This document shows, piece by piece, positions 23,137 to 35,862 of a stretch of DNA of 64,000 nucleotides (positions are counted from its first letter, which is position 1; every line of letters begins with the position of its first letter). The DNA comes from Calycina herbarum. Its lineage: Eukaryota; Ascomycota; Leotiomycetes; Helotiales; Pezizellaceae. Where the stretch lies: assembly GCA_001414485.1 (NCBI GenBank), contig LLEY01000111.1, positions 1 through 64,000 on the forward strand. The letters run 5' to 3'. Under the pieces are notes generated by a model, which ran no database searches, was not told where the DNA came from, and was given only the letters and a program-made list of their open reading frames with translations. Position numbers and translations under genes: made by a program.

Positions 23137-24896
23137 CTAAACAAGTCGAACACTATCCATACTCCCAAACCCAGCAGCCACACCCCCCTCCTCACTCTTA
23201 TCCCCCTTAGTACGTAGCAGGTATCCAGCTTCTTCATTATGCAGAACCTCCTTACTCTTCTGATCCCACAAACAAGTCCCATAAATCCCAAGTTCACAAA
23301 TAACACCTCCCTTCTCAATGACCCCCTGTCGCAAGATCAAATTATGAACAGGAGGCGGCGTAATAATCTCCATAAGAATAAAAGATTTCCAATGCGACTC
23401 CGGAAGTGATTGAAGAAATGGAGGGATGGCAGAACGATAAATGTTATTCCCGCCTCCTTCACGTTGAGGTTTCAAGACGTAGGATTTACACAATTCAGGG
23501 TCGAGAGCGATTTTTCGTGCTGAGAGACCGGATGGGGAGTCGTCTAGTGGGAAAATGGCCGCGAAGGTGTTTGATAGAGCATCGATTTCTGCAGAAGTCG
23601 AAGTGCTCATGAATCGTGAGAGGATTGAGGGGCTGGAAGATTCGGTTGGGGTTGCAAGGACTTGTTGGACTTTTTTGGCGCCTGCGAGTTGGGTGAGGAT
23701 GCTGGGGCATTTGATGGCGTTTGATCTTTCAATTTGGAGACGTGCTTGCCAGGCTGTGGCATCGGGGTAATCGGAGGGCCCATAACCGGCGCGGAAATAG
23801 ACGACTGCTACTTCGAACACTTTGGAGGGCTTTTGGGGTAGGGTGTAGAGGAGTTGTCGAAGTGATGTGGAGGCTATGGATGTTTGCGTGAGGATTTTGG
23901 AGTATGGAACACGGAAGATGGGGATGGAGGGTGTTTGTTGTTGGATCTCGTACTCGAGGTGCCTTTGGTCGAAGATGTTTCTTTCAGTGTCTTGGACGAC
24001 GAAAATTACACAACAGTCATGGATAGTTTCGGCTTTTTTGTAGGCTTCAAATGCTGCTTTCATTCCTGCTGCTAATGACTTTGTGCTTTCATTGCTGGGT
24101 AAGTCTACTTCTTGAGGAGCAATAGGGATTTCAAGTAGAGGATAGTCAATCGAGGAGAGATATCTGTTTAAATTAGTCACGTGTTTAAACGAAGAAAAGG
24201 GGTATATATTTTTAGCTGGACTTACTTGTGTAGCTTTGAGGTCTGCGATGATAGCCCGCCAAAAGAGGATGCAATGGTGTTGAATTCAACCTGTTTGATA
24301 CCGGGTTGCTCATTTTCGGTGCTCTGATGAACCATATAATCGGATCTAAAAAGACCCAAAGAAAGACTCTGTATCCTTGTCAAATAAATATTCCATAGAC
24401 CTGAAGTGAGTACATACCTGGACATATCCTTCTTCCTTTACTTTCAGATGAACTTGCCATAGCTCAGCGATGAACTCATCCACTTGAAGAATCCTGACTT
24501 GATTAGCTCAATGCCATTGCATATGAATAATTGAAAGAATGGGGGAAGAACAAGGGAAAAAAGGAACAAAGTAGCGTGGTGGACTTACTCTTGGACAATA
24601 TCACGGAGGAAATCCTCGTCTTGCGCAATTGAAGCATACAACTGATTGTAGGTTCCCTGGATGGATTTGGCCTGTTCGAAACAAATCCGGGGAAAAGGAC
24701 TTGGAAATAAAGTAACGGGTGCCGTGGTTGCCAGAATCACATGAGGGTCGGCTGTGGATGAGACCAGAGTTGGGGGTGGACGGACTGCTAGACCATGAGC
24801 AATCGACCAGTCCTTGATGGTGGAAACCAATTGCTCAGATTCTGCAGTCGATAACTCGGGAGGGTAAGAACCGCCCGAAGCTCTGCTGGGAGCCAT
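23137..24896 (-). CDS. GSH2: Glutathione synthetase
   Basis: Four exons, 24896-24589, 24493-24418, 24368-24226, 24163-23137, about 517 residues, normal for the eukaryotic family. It ligates gamma-glutamylcysteine and glycine using ATP, the second step of glutathione synthesis in the cytosol. Visible family motifs include QVEFNTIASSFGGL (substrate loop), VVYFRAGYGPSDYPD (about 296-310), the glycine-rich ATP loop KPQREGGGNNIY (about 407-418), and the C-terminal lid segment ending AAGFGSMDSVRLV, all typical of eukaryotic glutathione synthetases. ATG 24896 (MAPSRASGG) was chosen; upstream codons in frame have no ATG-led homologous sequence. All introns have GTAAGT or GTATGT donors and CAG acceptors. 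The gene is divergent from the SNF2 ATPase, sharing an 894-bp promoter interval. Confidence 0.95.
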
Positions 24897-25790
24897 GTGT
24901 ACTTTGTATAGGTTTGATGTAGGAAGAATGTGGGAGGATGAAGAAATTTTGGAACCGATGAAGAGCGATGTTGCTAACGAAAAATGGGATCTCTTTCGAA
25001 GGTTGACACTTTCGAGGAAAATGAAGCTATTCAGAGAGTAGGACGGAATGAGAGAGGTAGGAGACGTCAAATATAACAAAGTAGCCGTGGTGGATTTGTC
25101 AGAGGCAACCCCGCGGTTGACACCATGGAGAGGACCCTCTACGCCACGGCCACAGCCACGCTTCTGGTCTTATCGATAAGAATTATAGTGGGATCGGAAC
25201 GGATTAACTATCTTCCACCTCACATGGCAGTGCATTCAGAGACGCGCCTTCCTTCCGCGAAGCTCCCGCGTTATACTCAATCGGCGTCAACGACATGGAA
25301 ACTCTCCCTTCTTGACTTCAAACCCGACACGGATCTTCAACTCAGATCTTCTATCCGCGATACCCTCTCAGCATTATCTCTTGACGATCCCCACGATTCC
25401 CCTTGCCCGTATCCATCTCCAATTCTCCTTGTATCCAATTCCTCAACTCCTCTTCTCCGCTTTCAAGATCCCGAATTCACCAAGTCAATCTCGCGACGGC
25501 CTCACCACCTCAAATACCAGATCCTCACCCTCACCACCTCAAATTGACGATCCTGAACACCGCACCGCACACTCAAGACTTCATCTTGCTCCTGAACCTT
25601 TGACTACACACAATACTTGGTCGGAGGTCAACTTGAAGTAAGCACTCGTCAAGATATATCTTTTCCAGCGCTTCTCCGCGCTTCTCCGCGCTCCCCTCCC
25701 ATAACCACCCTTTTTTGAACTTGACCTTCACCCCACCACCTCAACCTCAACGTCAATGCGCAAGAGGTGAGGTCCAAGGCCCCTTTAACC
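24897..25790. promoter_or_regulatory. Divergent promoter between GSH2 and the SNF2 ATPase gene
   Basis: 894 bp between two divergent start codons. Contains a plus-strand ATG ORF (25125-25547, 140 codons) in CACCATGG context, but it is Ser/Pro/Thr-rich without family features and includes a short direct repeat (CCTCACCACCTCAAAT twice, near 25499 and 25529), so I treat it as leader or promoter. Tandem CTTCTCCGCG lies near 25670-25690. Confidence 0.5.
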
Positions 25791-28700
25791 ATGACTAACT
25801 TTCGCCTTGCAGCTCGAGGCGCTTCCATCCCACATTGGCTCGACCAAATACCCGTGGACGACGACCCCGCAATACTATGCGCCATCGTGGCATCCATCCC
25901 AAAAATGGACACGGCGGATGATCCAACAGACTGGTCAATTGACCGAGTCGTCCGAGAGCTCTGCGGAAACGAGCCATCATGGGAATTACCGACACATGGT
26001 TCACGGCCAGACCCAACTGCGCTCGAGAAGACACTTCGGAAGCAAGAGGTCTCCGGTAGTGTGTTTCTTAACGACGTCAATGATGAAGTTATGAGACAGG
26101 ATTTCCAGATCAAGGTGCTGGGTCGCAGATCCTTCTTGCACCACGCAATTAGAGAACTCAGGCTCCGCAGTCCAAAGTACCAGGCATATACTCAGAAACA
26201 TGCGGTCCCAAGTATGGTTTCGTATGCTGCAAATGGCAACGTTATACATTCTCAAAACGGCTTTGTACACCAACCAATCGCCCAAGGAAATGCATGGCCA
26301 CATCCCGCTTTATTCAGCCAAACCCCAAGCTACATAACACCATCTGACACTCCTGAAAACAAGCGGCGAAAGCTTGATGAAGATTTGCATGACGGAGACC
26401 CGGAGGCACATTTCGAGGAGCCAGAGCAAGAACTACCTGCCATTGCTGTAGCTCCTCTTACTTCTGCAGCTCCCGGTGTTGTTGCCGTCGTCGAAGTTAA
26501 TGGCAAGAAAAGAAAGCGCATGGCACCGATTCTCATTACTCCACAGGCTGATCCAAATTCGCAACAAAACAATGTTGCGGAGGCCACCGACGGCATTGCT
26601 CATACCCCACCGCCGGTCGTTGAAGAGGCTCCGATACAAGATGCACCCGTTCCAGGCCAAGTCTTTGTGGATAGCGTTGGTAGGAAGCGCCTGGTCCCAA
26701 TCAGTGAATCCCGCCCAGAGGTTCCCATGGCCAGCACCAACATCCAAGTAGATCCCACCCTCGGAGTTAAGCAACCGTCTTCATCCACGCAAACCCCTCT
26801 GGAGGGTCGAAGCATTGTCAATGCCACGAACAATTCTGCAGGTTATCTTGGAAAGCAAAAGTTGCCTCTCGATGATCTCTTCTATGCCGGCACTGCTGTC
26901 GGAGAGGAACTTCCAGCCTGTGGCGATTTTGCAGAAGGATTTTCTATCGCCCAAAAAGCTCTTCCTACTGGACGCCGGCGCTATGTTAACCGTGCTATGA
27001 AAACCTTCCTTCGTTTTGAACCTCGTTACTTTACTCGGGAGGGAAAAGAATTTGCTGCAGTCATTCCATATTCTAAGAATTTCAAATCCAAATTCGAGAA
27101 GCAACCTTTTACTTTGTTTCAACCAAACTTCGAGGGCAGTTATGTAGCTAGCCGCGAAGATATTTCATCGTCGTGGCCAGAAGTTGCCAATACGCCTCTA
27201 GCCCTCGTGAAGACTCTTGGTGCAGAGAGATCTGTGAACTTCAACCCCCCTGGCCCTGACATGTTGAGTGGCATTGGGTCTCACGACTTCGATCCGTCCT
27301 GCTTGGAGAAATACAATTACTTGGAAGGCGGGGATGAAGTCCTACCTCTATTTGGGGAATCCGATTCCGAGAATGAAATGGATGAGCAAACCTGGCGAGA
27401 AATAGAGGCAGAACGAGGTGAATTGGAGAGACCATTGAAAGAGTCAAATAGACCAGCCCTTGGTGTTGACGAAATCAATGCAGCTATCGACGAAGGCATT
27501 TCGGAGCTTGCACTTATATGGAAGGAGAAAAAATTGCCCAAATTGGAACGCAAGGGTTTCAGCATGTGGCAAAAGTCTCGTCACCAAGATTCGAAGAAAA
27601 GAGATGTATTAGCTGCACAATCCAAACTCGATGACTCTCTTCGCCGAATCGATGACATGCGGCACAAAATCCTCAAGAATTATTACACCAGCAAAAGACA
27701 AGTACTAAGTCAAATGAGTATCATGGAGGTGAATGTGCATACTCGTGAAGAGATGCAATGGACAATCAAACTTCTCAAAGCCAAACAATCTCCCGATAAG
27801 CCGAAACCACTTGTCTCGCTACGCTTATCAAAATCGCCCGAGACGTTACTAACGCAAAGTGATGGGATGGAAGGGGAGGACTTGCTTAGCGAATCAGAGG
27901 GTTCAAGCTCAGACGATGATTTGAGAAGCTTTATCGAAGAAGATCCCGAAACTGAACAAGAGTCTGAGCATGAGCTTAATCTCGCAGATGGCGAAGGAAG
28001 TGATGATGAATCGGTGTCATCTGGTGATAGTATTTCTGAAGTCGTGCCAGTTTTGCCAGTCTCACCATCGTCATCAGCCTCACCAGCCTCGTCGACGAGA
28101 AAGATCGTACTAAAGGTTACCCCGAAGAGCCCAGGAGGATCTGCACGTCTTTTTATCTCCCCTTCAGCAAACCAAAGTCCTGAAAGTGCTCGAAGCCCCC
28201 AGGCAACGCCTACGAAGCCCTTGAAAAATGATCCTTCTCCCATCATAAAAACACCATCGGCACCGCACAACAACTTCATTGATTTGTCTACATTGACTTC
28301 GTCTGACGAGGGCGGAAAACACAAGTTCATCGACCTTGTTACACCAGAAAAAGGCAGAAATCACAGTAGTCCGATCAAGATTTCCGATGAGGATACTGGA
28401 CCATCAAGTCCAAGTCCTTTGAAACCATACACGGACTTGAATGCAATTACGCAGGCCGAAATTGATGAATTGGAAGGCAAGGGGATCGAAGTACTATTGA
28501 AAACAATATTTCAGCATATGCGCGAAGAACGATGCGCCCGCCTGTATAGAATTATTTCAGGCACACCAGTGAACGAGGTTTGGACTTTAATGTCTCGAGT
28601 CATCGATTCGTTGGAAAAGAGTAGAAGAGGTGTTTTTGCTTTTGTTGGCAAACCCGAGATCAGGACTGTCATGTGGCTTTTCGAAATTTACCTCGACGGC

Positions 28701-31700
28701 AAACACCATCCCTATTCGAACTCCTTCTCAGATATCTCCATCGAAAAGCTCCGAAACAATAGACCAGACCACCTTGGGCCATTCTGCATGCTTTGCCACG
28801 AAGTCCTGACGTCCTTATTAGACGGAAAACAAATACTTTTAGCTCCCAAATCCACCAACAAGAGAAAGAGGATGCCCAATCACGACCACGAAGAATATTG
28901 CGAGGCAGAAGTAGTAGAAGATGTTGATGACGAAGATGGGGAACCACGTTCTGCCGTGAGACGTCGTCGGCCAGAACCTCTTACCACGTACGTTATAAAT
29001 TCCTCCTTACTTTGCCTCATACTGACCTACACAGGACAAGCGAGGATGATAACAAGACAGCCGACGAGTCTCCGACCAAAAAAAAGAAGAAGCTGATCGA
29101 GGACGAAGGTGCTCGTAAGAAGCGAGAACAGGATCGTCAGAGACTGGCGGAGCAAGCCACCCGTCGTGCAGAGCTACAAGCTAAACTCGCTGCGTCGGGC
29201 CAAGCAGGAGATGAAGCAAGTGGTAAAATAATCATCAGTAAGTCAATGGACGGAGATTTGGATAATCTGTATTGATTCGAAACTAACTCTCATGTTCTAG
29301 ATGACGCAAAGACCGAAGAACAAGGTTTCATATATGTGCACCCTAATATCGCCTCTCTTATCAAAAAGCATCAAATCGAAGGCGTGAGGTTCATGTTCAA
29401 TCAAGTCGTTGGAGATGAGAATTCCATGCAAGGGTGTCTTCTCGCTCACACGATGGGTCTTGGGAAGACAATGCAGGTGTAAGAACTTCTGACCATTCTA
29501 TACAAATTTTGAACATAGCTAATTGTTGTAGTATCACTCTTCTAGTCGCGATCGCTGAAGCCTCGGCATCCAATGACCTTACCGTCGTCTCCCAAATTCC
29601 TGAGAGACTTCGAGATTCACGAACTCTTGTACTCTGTCCTCCAACGCTGATCGACAATTGGTTCGATGAGTTTCTCCTTTGGGCTCCGGAAGGCCTCCTT
29701 GGTCGACTGGTCAAGATCAGCAGCAGTCTTTGCGCGGCTTATCGTAAACTGGAAATCGATGATTGGCATCGGAATGGTGGGGTTTTAATTATGGGCTACG
29801 AAATGTTCCGTAGCTTCATTGGAAAAGGGGAGGCTGCCTCGCCAACAATGGAAGCTACTCGACTTTCCGAACAGATTCTGAATTTCCCAAACATAATCAT
29901 CGCAGATGAGGCACACAAACTGAAAAACGAGAAGTCCAAATTAAACATGGCAGCTGTTCAATTTGCGTCGAAAAGTCGGATTGCTCTTACTGGTAGTCCT
30001 TTGGCGAACAGCATCGAAGAGTATCATGCCATGATAGAATTCATAAGCCCCAACTACTTGGGCCCTCTCAAAGAATTTCGACAAAAGTACGTTACCCCTA
30101 TTCAAGACGGCCTTTGGAAAGATAGCTCTTCATCTGAACGCCGAAGAAGTTTGAAAATGCTTGGTGTTTTGAAGGAGGATATCGCTCCGAAAGTCCACAG
30201 AAAAGAAATGAGCGTTCTCCGAGATAGCTTGCCTCCTAAGAAGGAGTTTGTAATCATATTTCCTCCAACCGATTTGCAAAGCAAGGCATATTCCATTTAT
30301 GTTAAGTCGATGATATCGCAATTGGGCCACGCCCGAACGAAAGATGGAGATATTACCCAGACTACCGTGTGGCACTGGTTAGCTATTCTTACACTTTTAT
30401 GCAATCACCCTGCATGCTTTAAAACAAAGCTCAACGAAAGAAAAGAGGACGCCAAAAAAGAACTCGTTTCTACAAATGACTTGCCAAGCTCCCATGAAGC
30501 TACCGAAGTTGAGGATGAGCTACGCGATGCCGATAATGGTTTGTATATTTCTTCTACCATTCCTCTCTTAATCACAACTGTGCCAAGGCTAACCATGCTG
30601 CAATTAGCCGATCTATGGAAAATTGGAGCCTCTCAACAGCTTATTGACGACGAAATGAATTTGTTTCAGAGCGACGTGACTGATATCAACGCAATTGAAT
30701 TATCGAACAAGACAAGGATTCTTTGCGAAATTCTTGACGCTTCTAAAGCTGCTAATGACAAGGTCCTCGTATTCTCGCAATCGATAACCACTCTTGACTT
30801 TCTGGAGCAAATTTGCAGAAATCAGGGTAGAGTATACAAACGTCTTGATGGGAAGTCCAAGATGGCACAACGACAAGCCTCTGCAAAAGAGTTCAATACG
30901 GACAATACCGAACTTTACCTAATATCCACTTCTGCAGGTGGTCTAGGACTAAACCTACCAGGGGCTAATCGTGTCGTGATTTTCGACTTCAAGTTCAACC
31001 CAATACAAGAGGAACAGGCTGTGGGTCGTGCTTATCGGATTGGTCAACTCAAGGAAACCTTTGTCTACCGATTCATTGTTGGTGGAACTTTTGAGGATAC
31101 GGTTCACAACAAGACTATTTTCAAAACACAACTTGCCTCACGAGTCATCGACAAGAAAACCCCGCTAGCATATGCGAGTAAGAAGGTTGGCGATTTCCTC
31201 TTTGAACCACGAGAGGTCCCACAGGTAAGTCTTTTCTTCTTTGCAGTCTTCACTCGTTGAGATGAACCCGCTGCCGAAGGATTCAACTAACATTATGTCA
31301 GGAGGATCTTTCTGGGTTTCGGGGCATGGATCCTAAGGTTCTGGATAGAGTCTTGACATCCGAAAATACAGCTGGTCTGGTGCGTTCAATTGTGAAAACC
31401 GATACATTTGAACTCGACGATCAAGACAAGTTGACCGCAGAGGAAGAGAACGAGGTGAAGCAAATGCTCAATGATGAGCAGCTCAAGAGATTTAACCCAC
31501 AAGCATGGTATGCAAAGCAGGCTCGACTGGCGCAGTCCATTCAAGCACCTGCCCAGCCATCTTCAGTTCCACAAGCTCGTCCTCACCAACCCCCATCTAA
31601 TCTACAGACCAATCAAACACCTATCCAGCGACCTGCAGTTCCTCAAGCTCGTTCTCGCGCACCACAGGTTGGTTTAAAGCTCAACCCAATGCCTGTCAAA

Positions 31701-32972
31701 GCAATTTCTCAAGCTGGTCCTCGCTCATCGCCGTCTAACTTACATCTCAATCAAAAATTCATACAGCCACCTCCGCCCCAAGCTCGACGTCGTCAAACAC
31801 CGCCCGACATGGAGGCCAATCGATCAGCCATAGAAGCCCCAGTAGCCACTCCACCACCTGCCGTCCCCCGCGCTGGAGCCCAGGCTCAATCTCGAGAACC
31901 TAAACGGTCGCCACCTAGAGTGCAAACTAGCCAACCAACCGCGCAGAGGCGACAGGGACCTCAAGCTCAAGTCCAGGCTCAACCTCAGCAATCTCAACGT
32001 GCCAGACTACCAATGGCACAAACTGTACCGTCAGCCAAGGTGGCTGGTTCTGGGGAACCTATTCTACCTCGCGGTTTTGCAAATCTCGAATTGGCTCAGA
32101 GTGCTCCAGCAATTCCCCGAACGAATTCCAAAGTAGCTTCACATCCCTCAACTCCAAAAGGCTCCGGGAAAAAGGAGACTCGTATAGTTCCACCACAAAA
32201 GCAACATAGTTCTCCTTACAGATCTCCGTCGCCACTGCCAATGGATGCTGAAGATGCTGTTCGTACTAATGCAACTCAGCGAGCCGAAAGTCCGTCATCA
32301 GACGAATTGGCACATACCCCAACAAGAAAACCCACTTCAAAGGGGACACTAACCAAGTCACGCGGTCGTTCTCCGATTCTTGGTTCAAATACACAACCTG
32401 TTCGTTCCGAAACACCAGAATTAACATCATCGCCTTGCACGTCGCCAACTCAAACGCCGAGTTCTAGAAGCATGACACACGGAGATGAGGGAAAGCCCAA
32501 AGCGAGTCAGGAGGACATCAAAAATGTATGCATTTTGCCATATTCTCCCAAGTTCAGAATTGCGCCCCCTGAAGACAAATCTCAGCTGTCAAGCGATGCG
32601 GATATTGTATCACAAGGTCAGGCATCGACAAGTGTTCGATCCCGATCAGTGGGGCCGAAGAACTTCCCTCGGGTTAAACTTCGTACCAGAAGCTTGAGTG
32701 ATATCGACGGTAGGAAAGCACTGCTCGCCTTTTCTAGGACGTTTTCTCAAGGTCACAACAATAGAATTGGCGATGCTATCCTACGAAATAAATCAAATGA
32801 TGAGACAACGCCTCCTGTGTTTGCTGGAGACCCCATCTCAGATCAAGACAATACTTTTCCCATCCCCTCTCAGTCGACTCCTCCTCGGATTGATACTCCT
32901 AGTCCAAGTGCGAGCGCTTCCTCCTCACCTCTCCGAAATGCCATCAGCTACATCAGACAAAAAATATTTTAA
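25791..32972 (+). CDS. SNF2-family ATPase of the ATRX/ARIP4 (Rad54-like) type
   Basis: Five exons, 25791-28987, 29035-29237, 29301-29478, 29532-31224, 31302-32972, about 2313 residues. Residues 1-1120 are a long regulatory part with a SAM/PNT-like start (SIDRVVRELCG), acidic blocks and an ELEGKGIEVLLKTIF helix. The ATPase core follows: AHTMGLGKTMQV (Walker A, about 1182-1193), LVLCPPTLIDNW, DEAHKLKNEKS (about 1318), LTGSPLANSIEEYHAM, LVFSQS, SAGGLGLNLPGANRV and GRAYRIGQ (about 1691-1698). The histidine before MGLGKT and the long core insert fit the ATRX/ARIP4 subclass. It should remodel chromatin or translocate on DNA in the nucleus. The C-terminal 550 residues are Pro/Gln/Ser-rich. ATG 25791 is the first real ATG of the frame. 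A further exon may follow at 33004. Confidence 0.9.
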
Positions 32973-33003
32973 CCCTTCTATCACTCACTAATATTACATT
33001 TAG

Positions 33004-33462
33004 ACTCCGATGTACGCTGCAATGAGCAAGAGACCAGGGCCGTCGTTGAGAGATCCGGTGACTGGAACCAATCAGAGCCACAAGCATTCTCGTGTACCAT
33101 CAATGAACCAAAAGAAACATACACAAAATGACGTGCGTCGTTATAACAATCCATCGTCCTCTAGCTTACCAATTTGGGCAACGGATCAATTGGCGTCAAA
33201 AGGCGGAACCCTTAACAGTTCAGCTCCACCACGTTCGTCTCCAAGTCAAATGTCTCGCACCCCCTCTCAACACAGAACTGGATTTTCGTCACAGTCGGCC
33301 AAGAAAACACCCTCTAGCTCACACGACAGAACTACATATACGTCTCAATCGGCCAAAAGAACACCCTCTGGTTCAGTCGACAGAAATTCTTCATCGCAGT
33401 CATCTAGAACTCTTTCTGGTTTGCACAACAAAATCGACTCGTCTCGGCGCCCAAAACACTAG
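33004..33462 (+). CDS. Possible terminal exon of the SNF2 ATPase gene
   Basis: Open frame of 153 codons that begins right after a good branch-site/acceptor pair (CACTAAT then ACATTTAG at 32996-33003) and ends at TAG 33462. It encodes a Ser-rich basic sequence with three imperfect copies of SSQSAKKTPSSS-like units, similar in style to the tail of the upstream SNF2 frame. No convincing phase-0 donor is visible before the stop at 32972; the only phase-0 GT nearby, GTGTTT at 32817, is weak. It may be the last exon, a separate small gene, or untranslated. Inference only. Confidence 0.35.
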   Translation, partial: TPMYAAMSKRPGPSLRDPVTGTNQSHKHSRVPSMNQKKHTQNDVRRYNNPSSSSLPIWATDQLASKGGTLNSSAPPRSSPSQMSRTPSQHRTGFSSQSAKKTPSSSHDRTTYTSQSAKRTPSGSVDRNSSSQSSRTLSGLHNKIDSSRRPKH

Positions 33463-34668
33463 ATGATGAATTTTCCATTTGCTGGGGAAGACGGATTTTT
33501 CTTTTTTTTTCTTTCCTTCTTTTTATTTCATTTGTTTTCGAAGCCTATGGGAACACAGAGAGGAGTTGCATTTGCTCGTGGCGTTTGGAGACTATTTTTC
33601 TATGATACCCATCTGACTTTTGCTGCTCAGTTGCTCTTTTGCGTTACTATTGTTCTTCATACCACCCACATAGCTTGCGAGGATCGACATGAAGTTCACG
33701 AGAATTTGATGACGATATCTGGGTGGTATTACATGGCTCTTGACGGCGTTGCTTGGAGGTGGTTACATGCAGCACTTTTGAGCGAGGAGCTGATGTAGAT
33801 GGGCGTTGTGTGGAGGAGAGCGATACAAAAAATCAATATTCATATTTCTCATCATATGGCTTCGTTTGTTGTCATAAATTGTGAGTGAAATGCTTACATT
33901 AGGTTCGGTCCTCATCTAGTGAGTTTCACAAACACCCTCCAGGTGCCGAACCCCTAAACCCTGCAAGTCTGGCTCCTTACTGGGTGCCTGATGGAGTCAG
34001 GATATGAGAGACCAATAGTAATGATACACCTTGACGTCGATTCAAACCATAAGGCGATACTCCAGTGTCTTGAGATTAAGTTTTGATAATTGTCTTGCGT
34101 TCAAATCTGGCTGTAGTCGTGGGATCGGTTCACTTAATTCTCCAAGTTTACAGCCCAATTCTGGTTTTCATCTTTCTCTAGATATAGATAGTCTGTTATC
34201 ATTGTCACAGGTTGGTAGAAATAAGCGACACATGTTGGGCGCCCACACTTTGGAAACCTCACAATTCCTTAGAGGTTAAACACTGGAGTCGAACCTCAGA
34301 CATCTAATTTCAATTTGATACGTAAGTAGTTCAATACTTTGAAATATGTGAATCTTTGTTGTTTTGATTTTGAGGCTGGTCGCTGTCACTCCTACGAGTG
34401 TTACACATTGTGATCATGTTTCTAAATACAGCACATCGGTAGGTAGAGCCTCGTTTTTCCAGAGGGAGAAAAGAAAGTACCGGGCTAGCTTGGGAGAATT
34501 AATGGTTCTTGGAGAACGTGAAACCTGAATGGAAGGAACCAGGGGAATCGAACAACGCACTCTTCTACTCCGTCGGCCTTTCCTATCGTCGCCCATCGTC
34601 ACGGGAAAGTCACAATCTGAGTACATTCCATACTCTTTTCCACCCACTTCGTACATCTCAACCATCCA
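33463..34668. other. Intergenic
   Basis: Begins with poly-T/TTTC tracts (33496-33535) that fit a 3' untranslated region. A 112-codon ORF at 33463-33798 is rich in Phe from these tracts and is judged spurious. From about 34.4 kb the sequence should contain the promoter of the small gene at 34669. Confidence 0.55.
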
Positions 34669-35225
34669 ATGCCTTTAACAACCCCTCAGCAGATTTGGCC
34701 CTGCGAAATTACATGCCTTATCTCAATTATCTACCCTGTGGAGCTAATTCCACGTTCTATTTCGAAAACAATTCCCGTCGCTGTCTCCTGGGAAACAACT
34801 ATAGGTATAAGATTGATATATTTTCATAATATGTCGAGAGCTTTTGCCCTGAGGATGAGGGGCGTGGTTAGTGTTTTGAATGTTGATATTTGGGATCCGC
34901 CGCTTGGCAGTATTTGGGGGGCGATTGAGAGACCTGTTTTAGAGAGGAATGGGAGGGTTGAATTAGTGAGTAAAAAAAGAGCGGGAAGGTAATGGTGTGA
35001 CTTGGCTGATTTTTTGAGTAGACTGTTGCTTATGATGCGAGTAATCTTAGTTCATGGAAGACCGAGTGGCCTCATGAGGCGGCACTCAAGGCTAGAAAAG
35101 AGCTCGCAGAAGTTCAAAGTCTATTAAATCTAAGGGCGAGGGAGGATGAGGAGGATGCTCGAGTTTTCGAAAGAGATGAGTTGCAAGGATGCGGGGTTGG
35201 GGAACGAGAACATCATTTGTACTAG
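34669..35225 (+). CDS. Small two-exon protein of unknown function
   Basis: Exons 34669-34965 and 35022-35225, 166 residues. The intron (34966-35021) has a strong GTGAGT donor and a GAGTAG acceptor, and joins two open frames in phase 0 (GRVEL to TVAYDASN). The ATG follows a CATCTCAACCATCCA leader typical of ascomycetes. N-terminus: MPLTTPQQIWP then a hydrophobic stretch (ITCLISIIYPVELI), then SWETTIGIRLIYFHNMSR and NVDIWDPPLGSIWGAIERP. The second exon is charged and helical (ALKARKELAEVQSLL, REDEEDARVFERDEL). The hydrophobic start and amphipathic end suggest a membrane-associated protein. I recognise no family. Codon pattern and splice fit argue that it is a real gene. Confidence 0.65.
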
Positions 35226-35862
35226 GTCTAATATAGCCCTCAAGAACATACTTCAAGCTATATGCTATCATGCCCCTTCCTTTTATAGCAAAACTTTATA
35301 CGAAGAGTGCTGAATCCTCTGGTGAACTTCGAAGAGCAACCGGAATAATATTCCATTAGGGTAACTCATATCACTCTTACTATTCCTGGGCTACCTGGGA
35401 AGTGAACACCTGGAAACATCCCTGTGCAACAAAACATGGAGGCGAGGGATGACTGACCAAGGCACCTTTGGTATTCATAGGCTACCTAGAAATAGTTTAA
35501 CAGAACACTGAACTGTGCAACAAATGTTAAATCCCAAAACAGTCTGAAATGTGAGTAGTTAAGTCTTTGAGAACCGTCTACTTGTAAACATCACAAGTGT
35601 CAATTCGAAAGCACCGGTTCCATAACCAGAACAGAGCAATTACAAACCCCCATGGAAGTCCACTTCAGGGCATTACCAAAAGAAACGGGCACAAGAGTAT
35701 GTGTTATGGACTTTTGGTTTCGCTAGGTCCGAGGGCGCTGCGGAAAAAATCGAATAGCGTATAGTCGAAAGTCCTCTGGCGCCTGGGAGGTTTCCGTGGG
35801 AAGCTTGTCTGTTCAATTTTCTCGTAAAATCACTCAAGGAAGAAACTCCATACTCGTGACTT
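35226..35862. other. Intergenic with GGTAACC/GGCTACC repeat words
   Basis: Contains AGGGTAACTCATATCACTCT (35358) and GGGCTACCTGGGAAG, AGGCTACCTAGAAATAG, resembling the dispersed short-repeat family at 21.5 and 53.7 kb. No gene recognised. Confidence 0.5.

Noticed and set aside
25125..25547. 140-codon ORF with good ATG context between GSH2 and the SNF2 gene
   Set aside because: Ser/Pro/Thr-rich, contains a direct repeat, lies in a divergent promoter and has no family feature; could be a leader ORF.
33463..33798. 112-codon Phe-rich ORF after the SNF2 gene
   Set aside because: Its start is made of poly-T tracts typical of a 3' untranslated region; no motif.
34261..34320. A tRNA on the minus strand suggested by GAGGTTCGACTCC
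   Set aside because: The presumed T-stem does not pair and no D-arm or anticodon arm is found at the right distance.
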